This document shows, piece by piece, positions 50,985 to 62,429 of a stretch of DNA of 64,000 bases. Position numbers and translations under genes: made by a program. Position 1 is the first letter of the stretch. Every line of letters starts with the position of its first letter. Origin of the DNA: Canna indica (Eukaryota > Streptophyta > Magnoliopsida > Zingiberales > Cannaceae); NCBI GenBank assembly GCA_034359265.1, contig CP136894.1, positions 27,124,501-27,188,500 of the forward strand. The letters are read 5' to 3'. The notes below the pieces were generated by a model. It was not told where the DNA came from. It saw only the letters and a program-made list of their open reading frames with translations, and did not search any database.

Positions 50985-51163
50985 ACTTAAGAAATTAGAT
51001 TAGGCGATGTTCGTGCCCTTGGTAATTCGGGTCTCCACAATTTCACCGGTATTCTAATTTCTGAATTTCTGCTTGAATCAAGATTGAGGAAAGGAAGTTT
51101 TCGAATCACAGACTCGAGTCCATTGTCGAATCCTACTTAGCAGAATAAATATAAGAGGTACTT

Positions 51164-51212
51164 ATGGCAGAACGGGCCGATCTGGTCTTTCACAATAAAG
51201 TGATAAATGGAA
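51164..51212 (+). pseudogene. rpoC2: plastid rpoC2 5' end
   Basis: MAERADLVFHNKVI followed by the next codons, then the sequence reverts to CACTA. Start of the beta'' subunit gene, only about 16 codons. Confidence 0.88.
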
Positions 51213-52395
51213 TACAAACCAAAATTTAAAAATGAATAATGACTAAAAAAAATAAACTAAGTGCAATATAAATAACTATGTTCCCAAATTATCCAATTAG
51301 GGATAATTCAAGGGTTGTACGTCGTATAAAAGATCATTAACTTCATTTACACGAACATACAACCCCCGAACGGATCTAAGGTTTTGTAAAATTAAAACTT
51401 GACTCGTCGATTGTACGTGAAACGTATCAACTCGTCTTGATTTTTTTCTAAATTTATGGATGCCGGTGCAAGTCCAAAGTGGATGATTTGGCCGCGAGTC
51501 CACAGTGGACGATTCCGGCACGAGTCCTCTGTGGACGATTCCACGTGACTAATTAATTAATATTAAACTAATAATTAACCTAATTAACAATTAATTTCTA
51601 ATAATTAACAATAAAAAATTAAAAAAAACTTATCAAACTGTGATTAGGGTAATTAAACCCTAATCAAGCAATAGCCGGCTACTGCTCGTCGAAGCTTGGG
51701 GCCAATGGTAATCGGCCCCAATGCGGTGCCGCCCAGGTTGAGGCCGGCGCCGAGATGAACGCCGGGTTGGCGCCAGCACGGAGAGGGCGGCGCAGGCAAA
51801 AATAGAGGGCGGCACAGCACAGTTGAATGAACGGAGGAGGAGAGGAAGCATACCGAAAGGGGGAGGTTCACCGGCGGCGACAACAGGCAGCAACTCCGCG
51901 ATAACTCGGCAGCGATGGACAGCGGCGACAGCGGTGAGCAGAGAAGGAAGAAAGAAGAAAGAGAAAGGGTCGGGCGCGAACGCAAATAAAAAGGATTTTC
52001 ATCGACGGCACACCGGTTCTGGCGCTCTCGCTAAGCCGTGGCTAATAACTTATTTTATTTCGCGCGCCCTGCGCGCCATGATCTATGAGCGACGGTTATG
52101 GTCATTTGTATGTGAGCCGCGGCTGATTTTGTTACATCAGCCACGGCGTACAGGGCCGAAGCAAAGCCGTGAATGATTCTGACGGCCTTGGCGGCCGTCA
52201 CTGATCCCCGTTGCTAATGTGGTATATTCTAGTAGTGATAATATATCTGCAACGGCTCAAGTGGCCATAACAAAACCGTTGTAGATATATCACATCTACA
52301 ATGACCCAAGCGACCGTAAGAACGCCATTAGAAATTACAACGGCTTGCACGACTATTGTTGATAGCTGTTGCTGATCATCACATTTCTAGTAGTG
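51213..52395. other. CACTA body B 5' non-coding, subterminal repeats and doubled right end
   Basis: 51460-51545 has TCCAAAGTGGACGATT-type direct repeats that parallel 42640-42735. An AT-rich tract, a G/C-rich stretch (51700-51960) and AGCCGYGGCT/GCAACGG subterminal repeats follow. The terminus TTCTAGTAGTG occurs at 52227-52237 and again at 52385-52395, with 158 bp of similar subterminal repeats between. The open frames in the GC-rich part have no family signature. Confidence 0.7.
52385..52395 (-). repeat. Composite CACTA right terminal inverted repeat
   Basis: TTCTAGTAGTG, the inverse of the left end, followed by TAA. A second identical terminus sits inside at 52227-52237. Confidence 0.85.
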
Positions 52396-52455
52396 TAAAA
52401 TGCTTCCTCCCAAAGAACTGCTAAAGGACACCCACACGCCTTTCTAGGTTCCCTT
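52396..52455 (-). pseudogene. Element U gag-like ORF, distal piece
   Basis: Continuation of the 36177-37851 coding remnant on the other side of the CACTA (FGRKHF, preceded by an in-frame stop). Cut at 52456 by copia 2. Confidence 0.55.
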
Positions 52456-53730
52456 TGTTGGCCTAAGATTTTCTACCTTGGACTTAATCTCGGTTTTGAT
52501 GATAACAAACATGGAACTAATGTTTCATTGAAAAATATTTCCAGGTTCCATATCGGTTAGCGCTCAATGTCCTCGATCGGAAATATCGGAGAAATTAGAA
52601 AATCGAAAGGACATTGGTCGACGTGTTCGGGTTCGTCGCAGAAATTTATAGAAGTTCAACGTATGCACCAAAGACGCCTTGGATGAGCCTAGATAACATA
52701 TGGAAAGCTCTTCAAGTTGATGCACGCTGAAGGCCGAAACTCGAAAATGAAGCGTGCAAGAAAAATACACAAGAATTCAGCCCTGCCCAGATTCGGTCGA
52801 CCAACTGGTCGATCAGTAGAAAGTAAAAATGGCAAGAAGGCATTTCGATCGACCGACCGATGCCTAGAATGGGCAGAATATCTTAGGTCGCTCGGTGGTT
52901 GCTTGGTCGGTCAATCGACGATTGACCGACAAGCGACCGGGCGTCGACAACGGGAAAAAATACCCGTTGACGACCCTTGAGTGTTGGGGTTATAAATACC
53001 CATCCCAAACTCATTCCAAGGCTATTGTTGATGCTTCCAAGTCTCAAAGATTGATCCTAAGCATCTCCTAAGCCCTTTCATGATGAAATCCACAAAACCT
53101 AGCTCTTGATCCCTCATCCTCAAGTGTTCTTCAATGAAGGGGTATTCAATCTTGCTAGGCTCAAGAAGAACATGTGTCCTTATTGTGATAAGTCCTCTTT
53201 ACTCTCTTCTTGTGATTAAGGTGTTTTTATTTTGTTTTGATTTGATTTACTTGAGTTTGTAAAAAGACCTAGTGTGTGGTCTTGTGTCTAAGTGGTAACC
53301 TTGGTGTAGAAGGTGTAAAGCCACTTATGTAAACTACGTAATGAGTAGGTCTTAGGAATTGAGGTGGGAAAGCTCACTCGGCAGGAAGGCGGGATACTTC
53401 CGGGTGTGGAAGTGCCATCGAGGTGAGTGTTAGGTCTTTCCGGTGTAAAGTCCTCAATTGTAAGCTACTCATAATTTAATGGATTTGGGTGTGAAATCCT
53501 AAGCACGGTGCTTAGGTAGTGGAGTAGGAATTGGGGCCGAACCACTATAAATAATTGTGTTAACATTGATATGCTTGCTTGTGTTTAAACGGTTTTATTA
53601 TTGCTTTCGCATTTAGTCGTTAAATTGTGAATTGCCGAAGTAATCAAGTAAATGTTTAAAATCGAATTTAGGCTAATTGATTAGTTAACACACTTTTCAC
53701 CCCACCTCTATTGTGGCCATTTCCCCAATA
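52456..53730 (+). repeat. copia 2 5' LTR (1275 bp)
   Basis: Aligns with 23939-25273 along its length, including the AGCTCTTCAAG region, the TTATAAATACCC box and the GGAAGGCGGGATACTTCCGG hairpin block at 53380. Clear divergence shows the two elements inserted independently. Confidence 0.85.
52991..52998 (+). promoter_or_regulatory. Candidate LTR TATA box (copia 2)
   Basis: TATAAATA in the same context as the copy at 24507. Confidence 0.45.
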
Positions 53731-53732
53731 TT

Positions 53733-53744
53733 TGGTATCAGAGC
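53733..53744 (+). other. copia 2 primer-binding site
   Basis: TGGTATCAGAGC, complementary to the initiator tRNA-Met 3' end. Confidence 0.85.
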
Positions 53745-53814
53745 AGGTTGTAGATTGAGATTTCACCATATCCTCGATCTACATCTAGCCTCGATCTGAA
53801 AAATAGCACTAGAG

Positions 53815-55069
53815 TTGGTAGCGTCTACACCTCCTAGGTTCGATGAGTCTAACTTTGGTCTTTGGAAGAGTAGAATGTACACTTTCCTAAAGACTCAAGG
53901 TTTATGTGTTTTTAACATGGTAAAAATCCAATATATTGAACCTAAGGAAAACATGAATGCATGGACCCAAGAACAAATTGATATGTTTGAATTTAATGCT
54001 AAAGCTACAAATTGCATATTTTGTTCTTTGGAAAATAATGTCTTTGAAAAGGTCATGCGTTGTATTTCGGCATTTGATATTTGAGCAACTTTAAACATGG
54101 TTAATGATTATGCCAAAACCGATGAGTTAACTATTTTTCATGAAGGTGGTGATGACAATGGTCATCCCTCCAATGCTAACTTGGCTTTTGAAGCCCAAAG
54201 TGTTTCTAGTCAAAGAAGCACTAAAAATCGAAAGAGAAAATTCATTTGCTATTTGTGCAAAGAAAAGGAACACATTAAGAAGAATTGCCCTTCATTAATG
54301 AACAAGGCAAAGAAGAGGTCAAAGGCTTCTACATCATCATCCCATTCAAATGAAGCATCATCTTGCAATGACTTTGAAGCCACTTCAAAAGTTTACCTCA
54401 TGAGTACCAATGATGAGGTATACTCTTCCCTTCTAGTCATATTAAAGATTTTGATAGTAATAGTGATAATAGTTCTTCATGTTCTCTTAAAATGTCATAT
54501 GAAGAAATTATTAATAGAAAGTCAAAAATTATATGCCTTGCTTTTGAAAAGGACAAGAAGATTAAAATGGAGAATTCTAGAATTAGTTCACATTTACATT
54601 AAAACTTGAGCTTAAGGACTTAAAGCTTGAAAATGAAATTTTGAAAAGTGGTTTCAAAATTGAGAATGAGATTTTGAAAAATGAAAACTCAAAAATCAAA
54701 AAGAAAAATTATATGTTGAAATCTCAAATGCATGCTTTACATAACTCCATGATTGATTTGAAAAATGAGGTTCTAAACCTAAACAAGAAAGTGAATGAAA
54801 TGAAAAACACTTCCTCATTTAAGAATTTTAGTAGAAATGATTTTTCAAATAAGAATGTTCATGCTCATGTTAAATCTCATGTTAGACATTCTACCTTTAA
54901 ACCTCAAGTTCAAAAGATAAATGAAAACAAACAGTTTCATGGAAATTGTTTTTGTTGTGGTATCTATGGCCACTCTATATATGATTGTGCATTCAAGAGT
55001 AATCAAATTGTTGCTAGAACACTTTGGATTCCTAGGCCAACTCACTCCCAAGGACCTAAAGCCATTTAG
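53815..55069 (+). pseudogene. copia 2 gag-like protein
   Basis: The UBN2-type start (PPRFDESNFGLWKSRM) runs to a TGA at 54082. The following frame includes the knuckle CYLCKEKEHIKKNC, where the usual Gly before His is Glu. After a frameshift near 54430 and a stop near 54600, the coiled coil (54641-54830) and a second, complete knuckle CFCCGIYGHSIYDC follow, with the ending IPRPTHSQGPKAI at 55069. Same domain order and same end point as copia 1. Confidence 0.72.
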
Positions 55070-55860
55070 GTACCAAAAGTCTCATATTCTTTTGTAGGGG
55101 GAGCTACCACACAAGGATGAATGAGAAATGGTGTATTGAAGTTGACCTTGAATTCAAATGAAAAATCTCCATGAGGTTGCAACTTCAAGTCATCATGATG
55201 CCATAGGTATGAAAATTGACATCTAGGTATACTTCGTATCATCTCCTTACTTTGGTTGGTATCATTTAAGTTGGAGTGTATGATACATGTTTAATATGAG
55301 TTGTTTTTTCCGCTCTTGATAAGAGTCCTTTGAAAAATGAGTTTGATTTTTGATTTCCCGGTATTTTCGGAGACCTATGTGGCCTATAATGGGCCTAAGC
55401 GATCTTGCGGTTCTAAATCGCAAGCTTATTGTGGCCTTTCGGTTTTCAACCAATATGAATGTTTGGAGATCTTATTTTTTAAAATTTCATATTTTGAGAC
55501 CTCTCGATTCGTTTTGGTTTCATGACGATTCTACTTGAAACAAATCTTTTACTATCTAGCTTAGGTTCAAATTCTCAAATGAAAATTTCTATTTTTACCT
55601 TTGCTATTTAGTTAGATCGCTTGCATTTAGCTTTGATTTCATTTTCTACTAATGAAGATTACTTGCAAGTCATCAAAAATTGAATGGAAGGCTATTCTAA
55701 GGAAAATAGAAAATGAAATAAAGTTTGGCTAAATTCCCATGGATGATGTATGTTTTTGGTTATTGTATATTCTAGTCTAATACCTCAATTTTCATGTTTT
55801 TGGTTAACCGATAATTTCCAGTTAACCAATTTTTTTTTAACCTAAATACATAATAATATT
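55070..55860. other. copia 2 non-coding 3' region and border with MULE
   Basis: Shares GGGGGAGCTACCACACAAGG and the AGACCTATGTGGCCTATAAT block with copia 1. Near 55803 a GGTTAAC...GTTAACC inverted repeat and a T-rich run precede MULE coding sequence. I could not define the exact border. Confidence 0.5.
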
Positions 55861-55871
55861 ATAGAGACTAT

Positions 55872-57000
55872 ATGCGGCCTATATTATGTATTGATGCAAC
55901 ACATTTGAGAGGTAAATACCCAAGGGTTCTTATGATTGCAACTTCTATTGAAGCAGAAAATAGACTATTTCCCATGGCATTTGCTGTGTCTGAAATTGAA
56001 AGAACAAAAATATGGGAGTGGTTTTTGGAAGAATTTTATAGATGTATCCCCGTTTATACAGAATATATTAAGTATTATGAGTGATCGTAACCCAGACATT
56101 ATAGCTGATGTCAGAAAAGTCTTCCCAGATGCTGCGCATAGATATTATATGGTTCACCTTGCAAAAAATCTAGTACATGATGTTCGTACAAAAGATGTTA
56201 TGCCCTTGTTTTGGACTACTGCAAGATCAACCATGGAACATTCATTTAATGAATGTATATAAAAGATATTGGTTGTTCATGAGCCAACTTACCAATGGAT
56301 ATCTCAATTGGAGAAGGAGAAATGAGCTAATTCCTTTTTGCCCGGTAGGAGGTACGATATCATAACAACTAATTCTGTTGAATGCTTGAATGCATTATTT
56401 AGGGAAGTTTCTGGGTTACCATTCACAACTTTGATTGAGATGACAAGACGCAAGGTCTCCGAGTGGTTCTTCAAGAGATATAAACTTTTCCTTACATTGA
56501 CCACTACTTTGACTGAAAAATTGGAATCAGTTATAGCAGAGAATCGCCACAAATGTTGTTGGCATGTAGTGTATCCACATTGGGACCATTGCTACCAAGT
56601 ACAAACATCATATTAAACAGTTATTATTGATTTACCCAACAGATCATGCTCATGCAAGAAGTTTCAACTTTATGGTATTCCTTGCTCACATGACATGGAT
56701 GTTATCGGTTATTATAGTCTCGACCCTTATGAGTATTGTGAGCACTATTTCACTGTTGAGACATATAAAAAAATATATGAGGATAAAATTTATCCGACAA
56801 GAAGCAAGCAATATTGGCGTAGAGAACCTTATGATACCCAAGTGAAACCACCCCAATTTTTGGCACAACTTGGTAGAAAAAGAAAAAATAGAAGAGAATC
56901 TCGACATAGTGGCAGACTTCAAAGGAAGTGTTCAAGATGCAAGTAAGTAGGCACAACAAATGTTCATGCAGAGCTCCCCCACCAAGCTGACAACACAGTT
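55872..57000 (+). pseudogene. MULE transposase with SWIM zinc finger, frameshifted
   Basis: Starts inside the MULE transposase domain: PILCIDATHLRGKYPRVLMI (catalytic Asp in CIDATH), then LFPMAFAVSEIE and WEWFLEEFYRCI. After a shift it reads SIMSDRNPDIIADVRKVFPD, then HRYYMVHLAKNLVHDVR. Further blocks are YDIITTNSVECLNALFREV and the SWIM finger CSCKKFQLYGIPCSH (56647-56691). The basic C-terminus ends near 56946. At least three frameshifts, for example near 56080, 56262 and 56560. The N-terminal half of the protein is absent. Confidence 0.85.
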
Positions 57001-57079
57001 CAGGATAACATATTTGTTGGATAACATTTTAAGGGTGTATATTATTTTTTGGATATCATTTGTTGTATAGCCATAATTT

Positions 57080-58200
57080 TTTGGATACTGTAATGACTAT
57101 CAGTATATTCAATATGTCTGTAATAACTATATTTGAATTATGTATGAGTTGATATCAATATATGATTTTCCACACTTTGGTGAAAGTATGGAACAAGGGA
57201 AAATACTAGTTTTGGACTCTGTACCTATATTATTATATGTTAATATATGATTGGATAGCCTCTGTAATGACTATATTTGAATTATGTATGAGTTGATATC
57301 AATAATTCAGTATAAGCCATTCCATACTTTGGTGGAAGTATGGAATTAGAGAAAATACTATTTTTGAACTCAATTTTTTGGATACCAGTCTAGGTATCAT
57401 TTTTTTGTTGTCATTTATAATGACTATACTGAATTTTGTATGAGTTGATATTAGAATATGATTTTCCATACTTTGGTGAAAGTATGGAACAGGCAAAAAT
57501 ACTAGTTTACAAACTTTATAACTATATTATTATCTATTAATGTATGATTGGATACCCTCTATAATGACTATATTTGAATTCTGTATGAGTTGATATCAGT
57601 ATAAGTCATTCCATATTTTGGTGAAAGTATGGAATTAGAGAAAATACTATTTTTGAACTCAATTTTTTGGATACGAGTCCGAGTATCATTTTTTGGATGT
57701 CATTTCTAATGACTATACTAAATTCTGTGTGAGTTGATATTAGAATATGATTTTCCATACTTTGGTTAAAGTATGAAACTGGGTAAAATACTAGTTTTGG
57801 ACTCAATCATGCCTATAAGTATCTATTAATGTATGATTGGATATGTTACCCTTTGCAAAACTACAATAATAATACTAGTATAAGTAATTTCATACTTTGG
57901 GGAAAATATGGAATTAGATAAAAGACTATTTTTGAACTCAATTTTTTTTGTACAACTTCAAGTATCATTTTTTCGATACCATTTGTAATGACTATACTTG
58001 AATTATGTATGAGTTGATATCAATATAAGGCATTTTATACTTTTGTGAAAATATGGAACTAGATAAAATACTAGTTTAGGACTCTGCAATGACTATATTA
58101 TGTGTTAGATTATGAGTTGATATGTTACCCTGTGCAAAACTACAATAACCATACCAAAAAATAGACATTATATACTTTTGTGGAAGTATGAAACTGGATA
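57080..58200. repeat. Tandem repeat, about 8 units of 138-154 bp with hairpin cores
   Basis: The hairpin core recurs at about 57164, 57317, 57460, 57608, 57750, 57890, 58030 and 58168. The best copies have a perfect 9-bp stem CCATACTTT with loop GGTG. Units alternate between GATTTTCCATAC and CATTCCATAC forms, suggesting a two-unit repeat. TATGAGTTGATATC recurs between cores. No protein; minus-strand open frames here are repeat artefacts. Confidence 0.85.
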
Positions 58201-58542
58201 AAACACAAACAATGACATACAACTATCAAAATATCACCCCGTGCAATAATATGGATTGCTATCAAAATATCATTGTACAATGACATACAACTATCAAAAT
58301 AACACCATGTGTAAAATAGAGACGATCAAAATATGACATACAACTATCAAAATATCACCCTATGTAAAACACAGACAATCCTCTATGAAATAGGGGATCG
58401 TAAATAGTTTGACATACAACATATTGATTGCAAGCTCTAGCCGAAACCTTTTCATGTTAAGTTGATTTCATTTCATCTGTTTTGATTCAATCAAATATTC
58501 AATGTACTTCGTCAAAAATATACCACAGTCAACACTCCCATC

Positions 58543-59023
58543 TTATTGAGGACATTCTGTTGATTCCTTCCTCCGACCTTCTGATTTTATTTGGCTGCTA
58601 AGGTTGGGGCATATTTCATCCAAATATTTGTAGGGCATGGTTTGAAGCATTAAAACCTGCATGTCACATATGTATTGGTTGGAATCAGTTATCATAGAGT
58701 TCAAAGTTGAACTATAACATATACAAGACACTCACATTATTGTCGAAATCTTGCGATGACTCATGGTAGGACGACATTGAATTTAGATGCAAGAATAACT
58801 TATGCTCCACGTACACCACAAGTAGATGCCAATGCCCTCCGGTATCTTTTGCTTGATTGGAATGACAGAGGTGGCTACTATTAATGGGCATAAAAATATA
58901 TCTAGGATTAGTAGACATGACTAACGACCTTTGAATAACATTGAATGCGATCATTCTATGACTTCTATAATATCTCTGGAAAAAAAATAAATTCCATACT
59001 TTCAAAAAACTGTAAAGGGGCAT
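58543..59023 (-). pseudogene. Ulp1 (C48) peptidase-like fragment
   Basis: The minus-strand frame 59023-58712 reads YIFMPINSSH followed by HWHLLVVYVEHKLFLHLNSM. This matches the core of Ulp1-type SUMO peptidases, where His and Asp of the triad sit in HWxLLV and LDS. Here the expected Asp is Asn (LNS), which would remove a catalytic residue. The downstream Gln/Cys part is not preserved. A short continuation lies at 58731-58543. Confidence 0.6.
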
Positions 59024-59059
59024 AAATACTAATTTTCATAAATACATCAATACACATAA

Positions 59060-59640
59060 TTAGCCAACTTCCATACTACGAAAATGTATAAATAATGATT
59101 TCATACTTTGAGAAAACAGTAGAATGTCATAAATACACAAAAGAAGCCAACTTTCATACTTTGGAAGTGCAAAATTAATGAATTCATACTTTTTCAAAAC
59201 TTTGGAATTTCATGTAATAAATCTTTAATCAAATTCCATATTTTCAGAGAACTGTATAATGTCATAAATACACAAAAGAAGCCAACTTTCATACTCTGTA
59301 AGTGCATAATTAATGATTTCATACTTTCTCAAAACTTTAGAATTTCATGAAATAAATAATTAATCAAATTCCATACTTTGAGAAAAATATAGAATGTCAT
59401 AAATACACAAAAGAAGCCAATTTCCATACTCTAAAAGTGCATAATTAATAATTTCATACTTTCACAAAACTCTGGAATTTCATGAAATAAAATATTAACC
59501 AAATTCCATACTTTTAGATAACTGTAAAATGTCATAAATACACAAAAGAAGCCAACTTCTATACTCTGAAAGTGCATAATTAATGATTTCATACTTTTTG
59601 AAAACTCTAGAATTTCATAAAAAAAATAACTATATATTAC
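59060..59640. repeat. Tandem repeat, 135-bp units with CATACTTT motifs
   Basis: GTCATAAATACACAAAAGAA recurs at 59126, 59261, 59396 and 59531, an exact 135-bp step. Units also carry two or three TTTCATACTTT-like motifs related to those of the 57.1-58.2 kb array. Confidence 0.9.
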
Positions 59641-60016
59641 CATCAACTAGTTTATGAAAATTTACCTCAAAAATTGTGCCAAAATATATATGATTAGCTG
59701 GGCTGCTACGGACATTCCTTAATAAGATTAAAGCGTTGGTGTCAATCATGTCATTGTCGATGAGCGCATCAAAGTCTACTAGATTCCATAAACTATCCAA
59801 TTTTAAATAGTAATGCCTACATCTTCAAATATATTTCTAAAACAAATATAAATACTAATAAGTATTCAACTTACTACACCATTCTAGCATATTCAATTCA
59901 TTCACTGTAACACAATATTATCTCACAAATACAATTATTGTTCCACAATACAAAAAATAAATTGTAATAATACTCACTTTAATTTATTCAAAGATACAAG
60001 TAAATTGACAATGTCA

Positions 60017-61050
60017 TCATCCACATTTGAATTTTGTTCTTATGTGCATCAAAAATATGAATTTTACATTATAGTTATGGAAAAAAATAACTAAAATAAT
60101 TAAATTTAAAAAGATAGTTTTTACCTTGCGAAGAATTTTTCCTTTTTTGACTTCATGCTTTTTAATGATAACTTCTTCTTTTTTTCTCCTCAACTTCATT
60201 ATCATGAAGACTTAAATCCATTGGGAACATTACTGTGGTATCTTTTTTGGAACCTTTTGGCCTCTTAGCATATCTCTTTGAAACAACTCTTTTTTTTCTC
60301 TTTATGTTGGTTCCAGGCTTGCAACAAGAATTCTGCCTTCTTCTTCACCTTGCTGTTGGGAGTCTTTTTGGGGATCCTCCAACCCCATAACATGATTTAT
60401 TCTTCTTCAAAATTTGTTGGCTTTCCTTCCTGCTAGGAGTCTTTTTGAGCATCCTCCTTTACCATAATAGTTACTTCTTCTTCTTCACCCTTAATAATTT
60501 CTTTCTTTTTTTCTTTTGACTTTTTTGCCATTCAATTTCTACCACGGGGGGGGGGGTCCCCTCCTTTCCCTGAGCCAATAACTATTCTTTTGTATAGATG
60601 CCCTCCTAACAATAGTCATATAAACAATGCTTAGGGTCATAGGGCATGCATCAGGTGTGGCTCTCTTCATCTACCTTCTTTGTTTCCTCATCTGCCTTCG
60701 CAAATATCTATTAGTGTGCTCTTGGCAGTATTCTACAACAAAATCAATCAAAAGTTCTTCGGCAGTCTGAAATTTTTTTCAGCAAATCATAATGTATTCA
60801 ACACATTACTATAAATTTAACCCATATTTAATAAATTCAATATGTAACTTCATACCCTTACGCGTGGCCAAAATATAAGTTGTTCTTAGGGTGAAGAAAT
60901 AAGATTTTCAACAACTGCATCATGGGTCATAGACTCTCATTTGGACTCGAGGGTCCTTGTTTGCCAATTTATAATAACTCATTTCCACAATCTGGGCTTA
61001 TCGGGTATGGCTTGGGGTACCAACATTGGAACCTGTTCAAAAAACCAACC
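60017..61050 (-). pseudogene. Middle part of the Ulp1-like MULE gene
   Basis: 61040-60870 (minus) reads LVPQAIPDKPRLWK, then TRTLESK and ESMTHDAVVENLIS, with two stops. 60560-60017 is very Lys rich (KKKKQNSCCKPGTNIKRKKR; KEEVIIKKHEVKKGKILRKV), resembling the basic linker before the peptidase in such genes. A G10 run sits at 60546-60555. The identity of each exon is inferred from position. Confidence 0.4.
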
Positions 61051-61402
61051 ATGTCAAAGACAATATAAACCATAAAATAGGTTATTAACCATATAAAACA
61101 AAATATTTACATATAAAAAATATCATACTAACTAGGAAAAGGATAACACAACCACGCATGTAGGTGGCAGCTGGGTTGACTTGCTGTTGTTCAACTACTA
61201 ATCTAATTCTTTCCCCAATGGAGGCGATTTGTCCGGCTACGAATATATACAATTGGACCAATTATACTTACTAATATCTTTCAAGTTATCTGCATAACTC
61301 AACAAATAACCCGATACACGATATCCGGGTGTACAGAATAATATACAATAAAATACATATAAAATGTACAAATGACATAAATCCTCATTATCTTCAGGGT
61401 TG

Positions 61403-62027
61403 TTAGACCCAAGCACTTGAATCAATTTGGGTTCGAGTAGGTGATACTTCATCAAGAAAAAAATTATCCTTCATATAGCCCTCGGAAGTGGCTTCACTTT
61501 GCTCCTCTGGAATTCGAATTATTTCTCCTTGATTAGGCAGGCCTAAGAGAAGAGCCACGTCAGACTCCAAGAATCTCACTTCCTTTCCTTTGAAGTTGAA
61601 AATTACTTCTTTCACCCACTGATTCATAATTAATAAGAGCAAATTCTTGGACATTGGGAGAACTCCCAATGTCCACGAATATTCCGAATGAGGTGGTCTG
61701 TATGAGAACTTTCTCCCGGGGACTTATGTGAATGCTTTGGAGGTTGCCCCAATTATGCTCGGAACCTAATCTGAGGAACCTTCTGAATCTATCAACGTAG
61801 CAAGTCCATTGAAGGACATGTGCATGTCCTTTAACAACTTCTGAAGGTGGTCCATAAGAGCTTTCTGCTTCTTGTGTTGCACGACCTTCATCTTGCTTAG
61901 TTGGAGATTGCTCGGATCTATCTTGCTCACTTCTATCATCAATTGGTTCTACAACATAAATAGTTTGTTGTTTATAAAAATAGAGAATATCTAATTGTAA
62001 ATAAACAAAAAAAAATAACAGACTCAT
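61403..62027 (-). pseudogene. DUF1985-like N-terminal part of the Ulp1-like MULE gene
   Basis: Two overlapping frames. 62027-61560 has an acidic Gln/Glu stretch and then HISPREKVLIQTTSFGIFVD. 61669-61403 has FNFKGKEVRFLESDVALLLG, then LPNQGEIIRIPEE. The pattern 'TSFG.F.D ... F..KGKEVRF...E.ALLLGLP' resembles DUF1985, the usual partner of Ulp1 domains in plant transposons. A frameshift separates the halves near 61660. Confidence 0.5.
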
Positions 62028-62029
62028 AC

Positions 62030-62429
62030 CTGCAAATGTAACCTGGCGAGTACTTTGTCGGGTCCTCGTATTCCAAATGTAATTCTAGACAAACTAAGCC
62101 TTATGCTTCAATATTGGACATATAGAAGTCTATATAAGCCTATATAGAAGTCATATATAGACTTTTATATTTCATTGAAAATAAATGAATCATTTTATAA
62201 ATGACATATAAAAGTCTATATAAGCCTTAATGTTTCAATATTGGACTAATTTATGACCATTCCATACTTTTGAGAAAGTATGGAAGTGCACTGAATTTAT
62301 AATATTTAATAAACTTATCAAAAACTATGTCAAAGAAGAGTATGGAAATATACATACAAGTCTACATAAAGCTTATTAATTCAAGAGTGGTCTATTTTTG
62401 CAAAAGTATGGAAGTGCATTGAATTTATA
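62030..62429. repeat. AT-rich MULE flank with AGTCTATATA and AAGTATGG repeats
   Basis: Short repeats TATAGAAGTC/AAAGTCTATATAAGCC (62120-62230) and two copies of AAGTATGGAAGTGCA(C/T)TGAATTTAT (62276 and 62404). No ORF. Confidence 0.7.

Larger units (their letters stand above)
52456..55800 (+). mobile_element. Gag-only copia element, second copy (copia 2)
   Basis: The 5' LTR is 52456-53730 (TGTTGGCC to CCCCAATA, final dinucleotide TA rather than CA). The primer-binding site TGGTATCAGAGC is at 53733. A gag-like region is followed by the same non-coding 3' block as copia 1 (55080-55760). No 3' LTR is found; the element is lost where MULE sequence begins, about 55800-55870. Pol is absent here too. 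Confidence 0.78.
55860..62429. mobile_element. MULE (Mutator-like) region with transposase and Ulp1-like remnant
   Basis: A broken MULE transposase on the plus strand (55872-57000) converges with a minus-strand Ulp1/DUF1985-type remnant (58543-62027). Between and around them are arrays of CCATACTTT hairpin repeats, which also appear at 62268 and 62396 near the right side. Association of a Mutator transposase with a Ulp1-like gene is known from plant KI/Kaonashi MULEs. Terminal inverted repeats and a 9-bp target duplication were not found, so the limits are approximate. Confidence 0.6.

Noticed and set aside
51653..52176. GC-rich ORFs on both strands near the CACTA right end
   Set aside because: They sit in subterminal non-coding DNA, lack known domains and have no counterpart in body A.
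57299..57806. Repeated minus-strand peptides (PYFHQSMENHILIS)
   Set aside because: Repeated only because the DNA units repeat; frames are short and start at random positions.
60546..60555. Poly-G run as a G-quadruplex or functional signal
   Set aside because: A single G10 run in a Lys-rich pseudogene region is most likely slippage or sequencing noise.
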